Shown piece by piece: positions 16,825 to 26,255 of a stretch of DNA of 64,000 nucleotides. Numbering within the stretch: the stretch's first letter is position 1; each line of letters begins with the position of its first letter. The notes below the pieces were generated by a model. That model was not told the DNA's origin. It saw nothing but the letters and a program-made list of their open reading frames with translations, and did not search any database. The position numbers were made by a program, and so were the translations under genes. The DNA comes from Streptomyces sp. CB01635 (lineage in GTDB: Bacteria; Actinomycetota; Actinomycetes; Streptomycetales; Streptomycetaceae): contig NZ_NNBL01000007.1 in assembly GCF_002803065.1 (NCBI RefSeq), positions 212,840 through 276,839 on the forward strand, written 5' to 3'.

Positions 16825-19770
16825 TTACTGCTGAGGCGGCTGGGGCTGTGCGGTGTACGGGGGGAGGGGCTGGCCGGGCTGACCGGGAGCGGGCGGCTGG
16901 CCGGGTGCGGGCTGGCCCGGCTGGGCCGGCGCGGGGGGCTGCTGCTGCCACATCTGAGGGGGGCCGGGCCGGCTCGGCTGACCCGGCTGCTGGGGCTGGC
17001 CGGGGGCGCCGGCCTGGGCCTGGCCAGGCTGCTGTGGATACGGCTGGCCCGGGTACGGCTGACCCGGGAACTGCTGCCCCGGAGCGGGCTGTTGCCCCGG
17101 CGCGGGCGGCTGGGGCGTGCCCGGCTGCCCCGGATACGGCTGGCCCGGGTAAGGCTGCTGCGCGGGGTACGGCTGCTGCTGGTGACCCGGCACCGGGGGG
17201 GCCATGGTGGGCGGCGGGTTGCCGTCCGACGTCCACAGGCCCTGCTGCTGCTGGGCCCGCGGGAAGTCTTCCGCGACCATCGCCGAGAGGTTGAAGTACG
17301 CCTCGCGCACCTTGGGCCGCATCATGTCGAGGTCGACCTCGGCGCCGGCCGCCAGGTGCTCGTCGAACGGCACCACGACGACGCCGCGGCACCGCGTCTC
17401 GAAGTGCGACACGATGTCGTCCACCTTGATCATCTTGCCGGTCTCGCGGACCCCGGAGATGACCGTGATGGAACGCGACACCAGATCCGCGTACCCGTGC
17501 GCCGACAGCCAGTCGAGCGTCGTACTGGCGCTGCTCGCGCCGTCGACGGACGGCGTCGAGATGATGATCAACTGGTCGGCGAGGTCGAGGACGCCGCGCA
17601 TCGCGGAGTACAGCAGACCGGTGCCGGAGTCGGTCAGGATGATCGGGTACTGCTTGCCGAGCACGTCGATCGCGCTGCGGTAGTCCGTGTCGTTGAACGT
17701 CGTCGAGACCGCCGGGTCCACGTCGTTCGCGATGATCTCCAGGCCGGAAGGCGCCTGCGAGGTGAACCGGCGGATGTCCATGTACGAGTTGAGGTGCGGG
17801 ATCGCCTGCACCAGGTCTCGGATGGTGGCGCCGGTCTCACGGCGCACACGGCGGCCGAGCGTGCCGGCGTCCGGGTTGGCGTCGATGGCGAGGATCTTGT
17901 CCTGGCGCTCCGTGGCGAGCGTCGAACCGAGCGCGGTCGTCGTGGTCGTCTTGCCCACGCCGCCCTTGAGGCTGATGACGGCGATCCGGTAGCAGGACAG
18001 GACCGGCGTGCGGATCAGGTCCAGCTTCCGCTGCCGCTCGGCCTCCTCCTTCTTGCCGCCGAGTTTGAAGCGCGAGTTGGCGCCGCCGGGGCGGGTGCTC
18101 TTCGCCTTCTGCCTCTTGTTGCTGAGCAGCCGGTCGGCCGACAGCTCCACGGCCGCCGTGTAGCCGAGCGGCGCACCGCCGACGTTCGTGGGCGTGCGCT
18201 GGTCGTGCTGAATGGGCTGCGGCCAGGCGCCACCGGCACGCGGGTCGGCGGGGGGCACCTGCCCCGGGAACGGCTGGCCGGGCTGGCCCTGGAACTGCTG
18301 ATCGGGCTGCGGCTGGCCGGGGTGGCCGGGCCGGCCCTCGGGGTGCGGGGCCGGGGCCTGCGGCGCGGGCGGCTGCGGATGCGGCTGCTGTCCGACGGGG
18401 GGCTGGGGACCGGGCTGCTGCGTGTGCGGCGCCGGCGGCTGCTGGGGGTGCTGCTGCGCCGGGAGGTGCGGGGCGGGCGGGGCCGGGGAGTTGGGCGCGG
18501 CCGGGTGTCCCTGAGCCGGGGCTCCGGGCTGCGGCTGCGGGAACCCGTAGCCCGCGCCGGGCTGGGGCTGCTGCGGGAACCCGTAACCGCCTTGCGGGGC
18601 GGGCTGGTTGGGCGTGCCGGGCTGGGGCTGCTGCGGGAACCCGTAACCGCCCTGAGGGGCAGGCTGGTTCGGTGCGCCTGCTGCGGGCGGCGTCTGCTGC
18701 GGGAACCCGTAGCCCTGCTGCTGTGCCGGAGGTGCGGGCTGCTGCGGGTCGCCGGGGGCCGCTTGCTGCGGGAAGCCGTAACCACCCTGCGGCGCGGGCG
18801 GGGTGTTCTGCGCGGGCCAGGCCGGCGGGGCGGGCGCGCCCTGGGCCGGAACCGGGGCGCCGGGCTGCGGTTGCTGCTGCGCGGGCCACTGCGGGGCCGA
18901 CGTGGGGGCGGCGGGCTGGAACGCCGGGGGGAGAGGCGGAATACCTTCCTGCGGCACGGGCGGCGGGGCCCAGGCGGCGGGGGCGTTCTGCGCATCGGCC
19001 GATGCGTCGGAGCCGACGCTGGTGCCGGTGTCCGCACTCGCGTCGGCCGGTGCTGCCGTAGGAGCGGCTCCGGCGGTCTCGGAGCCGGTGTCGCCCGAGT
19101 CGTCCGAACCGGTCGACCCCTCCGCCTCGGACGCGTCGTCAGAAGCGGCCTCGGAGTCGGTGTCATCGGTCGAGGCCTGAGCGGCGTCGGTGTGGGCGTT
19201 GGCGTCGGTGTCCCCGTCGTCCGCAGCGTCCCCGGAGGGCCCGGCAGCGGCGACCACGGCGAAGTCACCGGACTCACCGGAGTCGGAGTTCTCGCCGTCA
19301 GCACCCGCCTGCGCGTCGGCGGACGCGGCGTCCCCGCCCTGCTCCTCGGTCGTCGGCCCGGATGTCGGCTCGGCCTTCTGCTCGCCCTGCGCGGCCAGCT
19401 CGGCGAACTCCCGCTTCAGCGCGGCCGCGGAGAACCGCATCGTCGCGCCGCTCTCCAGATCCCCGTTCCCGGAACCCGCGTCCGGCTCGGCGGCCGAAGC
19501 GGCGGGCGTGTACGGCGTGTAGGGCGCGGGCGGCGCCTGGGGTGCGGGCGCGGGCGTGGGCGCCGGGGCCGGAGGCACCGGCGGTGGAGGCGTGGCCGGG
19601 GTGGCCGAGGGGGTCTCGCCCGTGCCCGACGACGCGTTCTGCGTGTACCAGGCCGGTGGGGCGTAGTCGATGGTGAACTCGCCCGTCGTCTCAGTGGCGG
19701 ACTCCGCGTCGGAGTGATCATCGACGGGTGTGTCCCAGCCCCCGCGGATCTCGTCCCGATCGCTGTTCAC
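16825..19770 (-). CDS. T7SS-locus ParA/MinD-like ATPase with Pro/Gln/Gly-rich flanks
   Basis: This is a 981-residue protein. The first ~600 residues are low-complexity: Asp/Glu/Ser/Ala-rich, then Pro/Gln/Gly-rich with five GYGFPQ repeats. A ParA/MinD-type ATPase domain follows at about 600-840, with deviant Walker A KGGVGKTTTTTALG and DANPDAGTLGRR. The last ~140 residues are again PGQPYPGQ-type repeats. Similar SRP-like/ParA-type ATPases with proline-rich tails (EspI-like) accompany ESX loci in mycobacteria, so a regulatory or positioning role for the secretion system is plausible. I chose the GTG after AGGAGGCATT. A terminator follows the gene. Antisense frames here are shadows. Confidence 0.85.
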   Translation of the reverse strand: MNSDRDEIRGGWDTPVDDHSDAESATETTGEFTIDYAPPAWYTQNASSGTGETPSATPATPPPPVPPAPAPTPAPAPQAPPAPYTPYTPAASAAEPDAGSGNGDLESGATMRFSAAALKREFAELAAQGEQKAEPTSGPTTEEQGGDAASADAQAGADGENSDSGESGDFAVVAAAGPSGDAADDGDTDANAHTDAAQASTDDTDSEAASDDASEAEGSTGSDDSGDTGSETAGAAPTAAPADASADTGTSVGSDASADAQNAPAAWAPPPVPQEGIPPLPPAFQPAAPTSAPQWPAQQQPQPGAPVPAQGAPAPPAWPAQNTPPAPQGGYGFPQQAAPGDPQQPAPPAQQQGYGFPQQTPPAAGAPNQPAPQGGYGFPQQPQPGTPNQPAPQGGYGFPQQPQPGAGYGFPQPQPGAPAQGHPAAPNSPAPPAPHLPAQQHPQQPPAPHTQQPGPQPPVGQQPHPQPPAPQAPAPHPEGRPGHPGQPQPDQQFQGQPGQPFPGQVPPADPRAGGAWPQPIQHDQRTPTNVGGAPLGYTAAVELSADRLLSNKRQKAKSTRPGGANSRFKLGGKKEEAERQRKLDLIRTPVLSCYRIAVISLKGGVGKTTTTTALGSTLATERQDKILAIDANPDAGTLGRRVRRETGATIRDLVQAIPHLNSYMDIRRFTSQAPSGLEIIANDVDPAVSTTFNDTDYRSAIDVLGKQYPIILTDSGTGLLYSAMRGVLDLADQLIIISTPSVDGASSASTTLDWLSAHGYADLVSRSITVISGVRETGKMIKVDDIVSHFETRCRGVVVVPFDEHLAAGAEVDLDMMRPKVREAYFNLSAMVAEDFPRAQQQQGLWTSDGNPPPTMAPPVPGHQQQPYPAQQPYPGQPYPGQPGTPQPPAPGQQPAPGQQFPGQPYPGQPYPQQPGQAQAGAPGQPQQPGQPSRPGPPQMWQQQPPAPAQPGQPAPGQPPAPGQPGQPLPPYTAQPQPPQQ
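18530..18790 (-). repeat. Imperfect tandem repeats encoding GYGFPQ units
   Basis: Five copies of a GYGFPQ-coding unit, mostly preceded by PAPQG and followed by QPQPG, are spaced about 40-75 bases apart within the proline-rich N-terminal part of the ParA-like protein. The nucleotide sequence (complement GGGAACCCGTA) is strongly conserved between copies, which suggests recent expansion. Confidence 0.75.
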
Positions 19771-20107
19771 AATGCCTCCTGGTGTGGTCGAGCACCCTCG
19801 TGCCGTGGTGGGGGGCGACCGTTCCTGTCGTCCGATCCGCCGCGCTCTTCCCCTGGGACGCGTACGAGCCGTTCGTGGGTTCACGCGCGCGTCCTTGTCC
19901 CAGCCTAATCACCAAAACCACGTGCACGGCAGGCCCGTCCGTCCCCCCGGCGCCGTCCGATGGGTCACACCCGGCCAACAAGTGATGCCCAAGCGATACG
20001 GAAGTGACGAACACCCCCCCATCCGTCACGCGCAAACTGCCCGAATAAGCCGCAAAGGGGAACGAGTTCGATCGCCGGAACGCTCCGCGGCAGGCTTCGG
20101 ACCGGCC
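19771..20107. other. Intergenic region upstream of the ParA-like gene
   Basis: No gene is seen in these 337 bases. A strong ribosome-binding site for the ParA-like gene (AGGAGG on the minus strand) is at the left edge. A possible minus-strand -10 element, TAGGCT, lies at 19902-19907 without a clear -35. Nothing else was recognised. Confidence 0.45.
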
Positions 20108-20929
20108 TCAGTCCATCCGGCGTGCGTTACCCAACAATCCGGTCTCGGCGTCCGTCGCCCGGGTCATCACGTACTGCCGGTCGCGGTCGGTGCACCACAG
20201 AGTGACCCCGTCAGCGAGCGTCGGCAGGGACTCCCACTCGCCACGGGGCAGTCCGATGACGCGGCCGATCTCCGCCGCCTCGTCCGGCGAAACGCGCTGG
20301 ACCCCGACGAGCCGCGCCTGACGCATCAACCGGGGCGCCACCGGGCTCAGATAGGGCAGCAGCGTCAGCACGGACTGCCACGGCGCGGACGCCACGCGCC
20401 CGCGCGGCGGACGCATACCGCAGTCCCGCACCACGAGCACCGGGCCACCGGCGGACGCGCCCTGCGGCGGCACCCGCCCGACGTCGTGCACCGTCATCCC
20501 GGACTGGCCGCCACCGACCGCCTGCACCAACTGCGCCCAGGCCTGCGCCCGCCCGGTCTCCACCGCGACCCGCGCGCCGGTCGCCGCGGCCCGCAGCGCG
20601 AGCACCTGGGCAGTCCACAGGCCACCGATGAGCACCATGTCGTACGGCGTCGGCCGGTTCACCCCGAGCACGGCAGGCTGGCCGTCGGCATCGACGCCGA
20701 CGACGACACCGTCGTCCCCGATGGGCAGCGCGAGGGTGTCCAACTGTTCGACGGAGAGCGTGTGGCGCTGGTGGCGCGGCCCGAAGAGCCCGAACCCGGT
20801 ACGGGAGCGGTCACCGGCGGCCGGCGAGGGAGCCCCGCCCGGACTGCCGTTCGCGTTCCCATTGCCGTTCCAGGAATTTCCGTCCCAGGAGGATCCTGCC
20901 CCGGCCGGGGGAGATGACGTCATGGCCAT
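20108..20929 (-). CDS. T7SS-locus hypothetical protein coupled to eccE
   Basis: I do not recognise a named family in this 273-residue protein. The first 45 residues are disordered (Gly/Asn/Pro/Ser). The rest looks globular, with alternating hydrophobic strands and helices and no membrane segment. The stretch YDMVLIGGLWTAQVLALRAA is reminiscent of an FtsK-type ATPase core strand and helix but has no Walker A lysine; this is a weak resemblance. The start codon overlaps the eccE stop as TGATG, so the protein is probably made together with EccE and serves the secretion system. Confidence 0.7.
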   Translation of the reverse strand: MAMTSSPPAGAGSSWDGNSWNGNGNANGSPGGAPSPAAGDRSRTGFGLFGPRHQRHTLSVEQLDTLALPIGDDGVVVGVDADGQPAVLGVNRPTPYDMVLIGGLWTAQVLALRAAATGARVAVETGRAQAWAQLVQAVGGGQSGMTVHDVGRVPPQGASAGGPVLVVRDCGMRPPRGRVASAPWQSVLTLLPYLSPVAPRLMRQARLVGVQRVSPDEAAEIGRVIGLPRGEWESLPTLADGVTLWCTDRDRQYVMTRATDAETGLLGNARRMD

Positions 20930-22290
20930 CAGCGCGCACCTCCGAGGGGCAACGTGGCGAGAACTCCGGGCAGTTGTTCGCGGTCGAGCCGCACGAGACC
21001 CGTCTTGGCCTGCCGGGCCGCGGTCTCCAGGGATCGCCGGGCCGTGGTCAGCTCGCTCTCGCTGCGTCCCGTGATCCGCATGTGGCCGCAGAGCTGGATG
21101 TCCCGCTGGTCACCGCGGGACAGCGTCAGGCTGAACGTCGTGGCCAGCGCGGGCACCGTGGTCAGGAGTGCGACCAACTGGTGCAGAGCGGGCCCGGATC
21201 CGCCGAGCTGGGGCCAGCGCCGCACCCAGTACGTGGTGTGCCTGCGGTTGTCGCAGCGCCAGCTGCGGCTGGACTCCTCGGTCCTGCGCTGCGGCAGCTC
21301 GCTCCGCCCGGCCTGCGCCGTCACCATCGGGTTGGCGCACGCCGACGTGGCGACGGCGGCCGTGAGCTCCTCCTCCGTCAGCACGCTGGCGCGGAAGCCC
21401 GCGCCGGTCAGCCGGCTCGCCAGATGCTGGGCCGCGCGGGCCACGCACTTCTGCGCTCCCACGGTGCCGCCGCCGCGCGCGGCCACGGCCTCCGGGCACA
21501 GCTCAGGGTCGAGCTTCAGGGCGATCCACGTGATGCGGACGGCGGGGGAGCCGGTCTGGGCCTGCAGCGGCGCGTAGTTGCTCACTGCCACGGACTGCTG
21601 CGGCAGGTGCAGCGCGGGCGCGGGCTGCGTGTGCAGCACGATCTGCGCCGATTCGAGCAGGATCCCGTCGACATCGAGGGCGTCCCGCACGATCCCTATC
21701 GGCAGCGGCCGCCGGGAGCGCTCCGCCCGCAGGGCGGTGGCGTCCGACTCGACCTGGAGCACGGCGGTCAGGAAGCCGCCGTCGCCGACCATGCCGATGG
21801 GCCGCTGGTCGCGGTCGTCACCGCGGCTGTAGCTGTACGTCCGCAGCGAGGGGTCGCACTCGACGGCGGGGGCGAGGCCCGGCTCCGTGCCGGGCGGGAC
21901 CGGCGTGCTCGCCGCACGGCGCTTGCGCCCGCGCAGGGCAAGGACGGTACCGAGCCATTCGGGCAGCGACCGCCCCCGGCGGCGTACGAGAGCGAACAGG
22001 ACGAGGATCACGGCGACGACGCCCGCGGGTACCAGCGCCAGCTTGTCGACGACCGCGGCGCCGACGACCAGCGCGGCGGCGACCTCGATCATCACCATCT
22101 GCTGGAGCCGGAACGACCCGGCTCGTCCGGAACGCGACTTCAGATGAAGCGAGACCGGACCGGCGGGCGCCGCCGGAGAGCCGGCCCCACCGCCGGACCG
22201 AGCCGACGGCGCACCGTCCCCAGGTCCCGGTCGACCACCCGACCGCGACCGGGATTGCGACCGCGACCGGGTCCGCGTTGCGGAAGCCAT
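20929..22290 (-). CDS. eccE: Type VII secretion protein EccE
   Basis: This 453-residue protein matches the EccE family, a peripheral component of the ESX membrane complex. A basic Arg/Ser-rich N-terminus is followed by two closely spaced membrane helices (about 66-82 and 85-102, ending LVRRRGR) and a long cytosolic domain. I chose the ATG that gives MASATRTRSRS, preceded by a GGAG-type site. A further-upstream GTG would add 14 residues. It is divergent from eccB across 179 bases, which probably carry promoters for both directions, and the downstream hypothetical gene overlaps it. Confidence 0.85.
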   Translation of the reverse strand: MASATRTRSRSQSRSRSGGRPGPGDGAPSARSGGGAGSPAAPAGPVSLHLKSRSGRAGSFRLQQMVMIEVAAALVVGAAVVDKLALVPAGVVAVILVLFALVRRRGRSLPEWLGTVLALRGRKRRAASTPVPPGTEPGLAPAVECDPSLRTYSYSRGDDRDQRPIGMVGDGGFLTAVLQVESDATALRAERSRRPLPIGIVRDALDVDGILLESAQIVLHTQPAPALHLPQQSVAVSNYAPLQAQTGSPAVRITWIALKLDPELCPEAVAARGGGTVGAQKCVARAAQHLASRLTGAGFRASVLTEEELTAAVATSACANPMVTAQAGRSELPQRRTEESSRSWRCDNRRHTTYWVRRWPQLGGSGPALHQLVALLTTVPALATTFSLTLSRGDQRDIQLCGHMRITGRSESELTTARRSLETAARQAKTGLVRLDREQLPGVLATLPLGGAR

Positions 22291-22469
22291 CACTCCAAAT
22301 CCCCCGAACTCTCCCGAAAATCCCTGCTGCACAGGGCCTTTGAAGGCCCCAGCACCCTACCCGTCCCACATGCACAACCACGCAACAGGCATAGTAGGGG
22401 CCGGGTCTGACAACGGAGGGCGGGGGACGCAGGTACCCCCGAGCGCTGCACGGGGAGAAGCGGACACAG

Positions 22470-24008
22470 ATGGCATCACGGCGGGACGAACTCAACGCCT
22501 ACACCTTCGCGAAGCGTCGTACGCTCGCGTCCTTTCTCCAGCCCTCACCCTCCGGTTCGGAGGAAGGGGCACCGAAGCCGCTGCGTGCGGTGCTGCCGGG
22601 CGTCATCGTCGGCATCGTCGTCCTCGCGGTCTTCGGGGCGTGGGGGATGTTCAAGCCGACAGCGCCGCCCAAGTGGGATCAACTCCACAAGAACGTGATC
22701 GTCGCGAGCAAGTCGACGACGCGTTACGTGGTCCTGGAGACGAAGGGCAAGGTCCAGCTGCACCCCGTCCTCAACATGGCGTCGGCGAAACTCCTCGTCG
22801 ACCCGAGCGACAACCCCATCGTGACGGTGTCCGAGACGGTGCTCGACAGCGGCAAGATCCCGCACGGCGCCACGATCGGCATCCCGTACGCCCCCGACCG
22901 CCTGCCGCCGGACTCGGAGGCCGAGTCCGCCAAGCGCTGGGCCGTCTGCGAGCGCCCGGGCGACGGTGGCCGCGCCATCCAGAAGGCGGCGTTCGTCCTC
23001 GCGGAGCGGGACGAGCCGAAGACCGAGGGCCGCGAGTCGAAGCTGCACGGCGGCGACCTGATGTACGTCGTCGGCCCGGACAAGGCCAAGACGGAGTACG
23101 TCGTCGACGCGGGCGGCACGGCCTACCCCATCGCCAGGCAGACCACGAAGAAGAAGCAGCAGAACCTCCTGACCGCCCTCGACGTCACCGACGCGAACCA
23201 GGAGCCGCAACGCGTTTCCAGGGACTGGCTCGACACTCTCCACAAGGGCACGCCGATCACCTTCCCGACGCTGGAGGGCAACCCCGGCGACTCCGCCAAC
23301 GCGAACAGCACGCTCGACGACTCTGCGAACCGGGTCGGCATGGTCCTCAAGACGCCGGACCAGTATTACGTCGTCCTGCCGGGCAAGGTCGCCCCTGTCA
23401 GCGACTTCACCGCGCACCTGCTCCTGTACAGCCCCGACCTGGTTCCCCTGAACCAGGGCGGCGAGCCGCTCAAGGTGAGCCCCGGCGCCGTGGCCGCCGG
23501 CCAGAGTTTCGGGCCGGGCAACTGGCCGACGTACACGCCGAACAAGGTCAACGAGGCCTCCACCGGGACCGGCAGCCGCAACACCGTCTGCAACGTCCTG
23601 AACAAGGTCGACCGCGACAACGGCGACACCACGCTCAGCACATGGGCGGGCACGAAGTTCCCCGCGCCTCTTCCCACCGGCTCCTCCAGTGCCTACGTCA
23701 CCGCCGGATCGGGCCAGCTCTACCGCCAGTTCCAGGGCACCGAAACCGCCGCGGGCCCCGTCTTCCTGGTCACCGACACGGGCCTGCGGTACGCGATGCA
23801 GTCGAACAGTGACAGTGGTGCGGACGACGCGGGCATCGGCACCACTGCGAAGGAGCGCAAGGACCAGCAACAGCAGGCCAAGCAGGCGGTGACCAGGCTC
23901 GGCTACGACAAGGTCGACCCGGCGCCGATCCCGTACGCCTGGTCGCAGTTCCTGCCGACCGGCCCGCGCCTGTCGACGACAGCGGCCCGCCAGCCGCAGG
24001 GCTCCTAG
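22470..24008 (+). CDS. eccB: Type VII secretion protein EccB
   Basis: EccB (512 residues) is a core component of the ESX translocon with one membrane helix and a large extracellular domain. The conserved start MASRRDELNAYTFAKRRTLA matches the family (RRDQ/E-LxAYxFxxRR). The helix is at about 43-62 (VLPGVIVGIVVLAVFGAWGM). The extracellular part contains repeat-like segments and cysteines (Cys in AVCERPG and NTVCNVLN) that may form a disulfide. The mycosin gene follows after 14 bases. Confidence 0.95.
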   Translation: MASRRDELNAYTFAKRRTLASFLQPSPSGSEEGAPKPLRAVLPGVIVGIVVLAVFGAWGMFKPTAPPKWDQLHKNVIVASKSTTRYVVLETKGKVQLHPVLNMASAKLLVDPSDNPIVTVSETVLDSGKIPHGATIGIPYAPDRLPPDSEAESAKRWAVCERPGDGGRAIQKAAFVLAERDEPKTEGRESKLHGGDLMYVVGPDKAKTEYVVDAGGTAYPIARQTTKKKQQNLLTALDVTDANQEPQRVSRDWLDTLHKGTPITFPTLEGNPGDSANANSTLDDSANRVGMVLKTPDQYYVVLPGKVAPVSDFTAHLLLYSPDLVPLNQGGEPLKVSPGAVAAGQSFGPGNWPTYTPNKVNEASTGTGSRNTVCNVLNKVDRDNGDTTLSTWAGTKFPAPLPTGSSSAYVTAGSGQLYRQFQGTETAAGPVFLVTDTGLRYAMQSNSDSGADDAGIGTTAKERKDQQQQAKQAVTRLGYDKVDPAPIPYAWSQFLPTGPRLSTTAARQPQGS

Positions 24009-24022
24009 GGCCGGGGGACACG

Positions 24023-25297
24023 ATGGCGTACGCATCCAGGGAATCCGCAGCCACGTGGACACGCAGGGCGGCCATGGCCGCCGCGCTGACCGTGACGGTG
24101 ACAACCACCGCTCTCCTGCCCGCAGGGCCCGCGGCCGCCGAGGGTGAACAGTGCACCTTCGGCCCGAAGAACCCCAAGTACGAGGGCCGTCCCTGGTCGC
24201 TCCAGCGCGTCCTGCTCGACGACCTGTGGAGCGAGACCAAGGGCAAGGGCGTCAAGGTGGCCGTCATCGACACGGGCGTTGACGTCAAGAACCCGCAACT
24301 CACCCATGCCGTGGACACGTCCAAGGGCAAGAACCTGCTGCCCAAGAACCTCAAGGACGACAACGGCAGCAAGATAGAACGCGGCAAGGAGAACGGCACC
24401 ACCGACACCGTGGGCCACGGCACGCGCGTCGCCGGCATAATCGCAGCGCGTCCGGCCAAGGGCACCGGCTTCGTGGGCCTGGCCCCCGAGGCCACGATCA
24501 TCCCGATCCAGCAGAACGACGCGGAGGGCCACGGCACGGCCAAGACCCTCGCGGATGCCATCGTGTACGCGAAGTCCGTGGGCGCCCAGGTCATCAACAT
24601 CTCCCAGGACACGGCGAACGCGGTCAAGCCCGACCAAGTGCTGCAGGACGCGGTCGACTCGGCGCTGGCCGCCAAGATCGTCGTCGTCGCCTCGGCAGGC
24701 AACGACGGCCTGGACGGCAAGGTGAAGGAGACCTACCCGGCCTCGTTCCCCGGCGTCCTGGCGGTCGCGGCATCCGACCGCAACAACGAACGCGCCTCGT
24801 TCTCCCAGTCGGGCGAATTCGTGGGCGTGGCCGCGCCGGGCGTGGACATGGTCTCCACGGTTCCGGGCGCCGGCCACTGCTCGGACAACGGCACCAGCTT
24901 CTCCGCCCCCTACGTGGCCGGAGTCGCGGCCCTCGTCAAGGCGAAGCACCCCGACTGGACGGCGGCGGAGGTCGTCGCCCAGATCGAACAGACCGCGGAA
25001 CGCTCGACGTCGGGCCACGACCGCCTGGTCGGCTGGGGCGTCGTCGACCCCGTCCGCGCGGTCACGGAGGACCCGGATCACCCGATCGAGTCCCCGTCCC
25101 CCAACGAGGGGGTCACCCGGGCGGAGGCTCCTACGGCGGCGAAGCTCCACTTCGGCGAAACAGCGGAACAGCGCGACACCCGCCTGGCCACGTACACGGT
25201 CGTCGGGACGGCGGTGCTGGTGGCGGGCCTGGGCGGGGCGGCCGTCGCCGTACGGGACGCGCGGCGGCGGGGCCGGAGGACGGCGGGCGGCGCATGA
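24023..25297 (+). CDS. mycP: Type VII secretion-associated mycosin (subtilisin-like protease) MycP
   Basis: This 424-residue membrane-anchored S8 serine protease stabilises and processes ESX substrates in mycobacteria. The signal peptide covers about residues 1-39. The catalytic triad is Asp83 (AVIDTGVD), His132 (GHGTRVAGI) and Ser292 (NGTSFSAPYVAG). A C-terminal helix (TYTVVGTAVLVAGLGGAAVA) and basic tail anchor it. All catalytic residues are present. It follows eccB closely and overlaps the next membrane-protein gene by four bases. A second mycosin gene lies at about 37.1 kb. Confidence 0.95.
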   Translation: MAYASRESAATWTRRAAMAAALTVTVTTTALLPAGPAAAEGEQCTFGPKNPKYEGRPWSLQRVLLDDLWSETKGKGVKVAVIDTGVDVKNPQLTHAVDTSKGKNLLPKNLKDDNGSKIERGKENGTTDTVGHGTRVAGIIAARPAKGTGFVGLAPEATIIPIQQNDAEGHGTAKTLADAIVYAKSVGAQVINISQDTANAVKPDQVLQDAVDSALAAKIVVVASAGNDGLDGKVKETYPASFPGVLAVAASDRNNERASFSQSGEFVGVAAPGVDMVSTVPGAGHCSDNGTSFSAPYVAGVAALVKAKHPDWTAAEVVAQIEQTAERSTSGHDRLVGWGVVDPVRAVTEDPDHPIESPSPNEGVTRAEAPTAAKLHFGETAEQRDTRLATYTVVGTAVLVAGLGGAAVAVRDARRRGRRTAGGA

Positions 25298-25896
25298 ACG
25301 CGATGATCGCGCTGAGCTTCGGCATCGCCGCCGTGCTGTTGCTCGCCGCGTGCGTCAAAGCGGACCGTGTGCGCGGCTGGCGCCACAGCCTCAACCCGTC
25401 CGCGCCCGACCTCCCCGACGCCGCGTTCGTCGCGGGCCGCGTGATCTTCCTCGTCCTGGCCGGCGTCATGGTGTTCGAAGGGTTCAGCCTGCTGAGGGTC
25501 TCCGCCGACTCGGGGTGGAGCGACGACGAACTGACCAGCGCGGTGCACCGGGCCACGGACGACCTGGACGGCTGGATGTACCGCGACGACGGACTCACCA
25601 CCGACTCCGCCTACTTCGACGACTACGCGTCCCTGCTCGAGGACAAGGTGATCCAGTACGGCGGCGGGGGAGCACCCGAGGCAGGCGTGGACGCCGGCCC
25701 GGCCGACACGAACACGGACACCGACGCCTACTTCACGGTGCAGGCGGACGGCGCGGACGTGGCGTTTTGCACGCACCTCGAGCGCACCCGGCGGGCGAAG
25801 GACGACTACACGCCGCCGGGCATCGATGGCGGCGAGGGAACCGTCACCGAGCGGGCGTACCGTCTGACGGTGACATCGCAGGAGGGCCCGTGCTGA
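25294..25896 (+). CDS. ESX-associated membrane protein of unknown function
   Basis: This 200-residue protein is coupled to mycP by a four-base overlap (ATGA). A first helix (AMIALSFGIAAVLLLAACV) and a second at about 47-66 (AFVAGRVIFLVLAGVMVFEG) flank a short polar loop. The remaining ~130 residues would lie outside and contain two cysteines. No family name comes to mind. Its position suggests an accessory role with MycP or EccB. Confidence 0.75.
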   Translation: MNAMIALSFGIAAVLLLAACVKADRVRGWRHSLNPSAPDLPDAAFVAGRVIFLVLAGVMVFEGFSLLRVSADSGWSDDELTSAVHRATDDLDGWMYRDDGLTTDSAYFDDYASLLEDKVIQYGGGGAPEAGVDAGPADTNTDTDAYFTVQADGADVAFCTHLERTRRAKDDYTPPGIDGGEGTVTERAYRLTVTSQEGPC

Positions 25897-25900
25897 GGCG

Positions 25901-26070
25901 TCAGGGCCTGCCGCAACCCTCGTCCTGAGCAAAGGAGTTCGCGTACTCCTTGACGAACTTGAGCATGCCCGCGGCCGCTGACATCGGTGGGCTCGATACC
26001 GATGGCCGATAGGACCACGTCCCCCGCAGAAATATCGGCGCCGAGCGGACTGGCGAATTCCCTTCTTGCG
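25901..26070 (-). pseudogene. Remnant of a T7SS-cassette lipoprotein gene
   Basis: Two segments on the minus strand resemble the lipoproteins at 30.2, 33.9 and 44.1 kb, but they lie in different frames. GADISAGDVVLSAIGIEPTD (about 25985-26045) parallels GADTSARDVATSALGVNPND of the 30.2-kb copy. MLKFVKEYANSFAQDEGC, ending at the stop, parallels MHRFVKEYATAAADSGAC. The central ~40 residues and the whole N-terminus are missing. I read this as a decayed gene with an internal deletion. Confidence 0.7.
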
Positions 26071-26255
26071 CTTGCCCTCGGGTTGGCCTGCAGGCGTGGG
26101 GAGTTCGGGGCTTCCCTCGGTGCCGGAAGGGGCGTGGGGCGGAGTGGTGAAGGGGCCGTGAGGGGGCGCGTTGAGGCGCGTTTCCGCTGGTAGCGTGCCT
26201 TTTCCCAGTGCTGTCGGGTGGGCGTGCAAGTGGAGTTGCAAGAGGGGGAGTTGCC

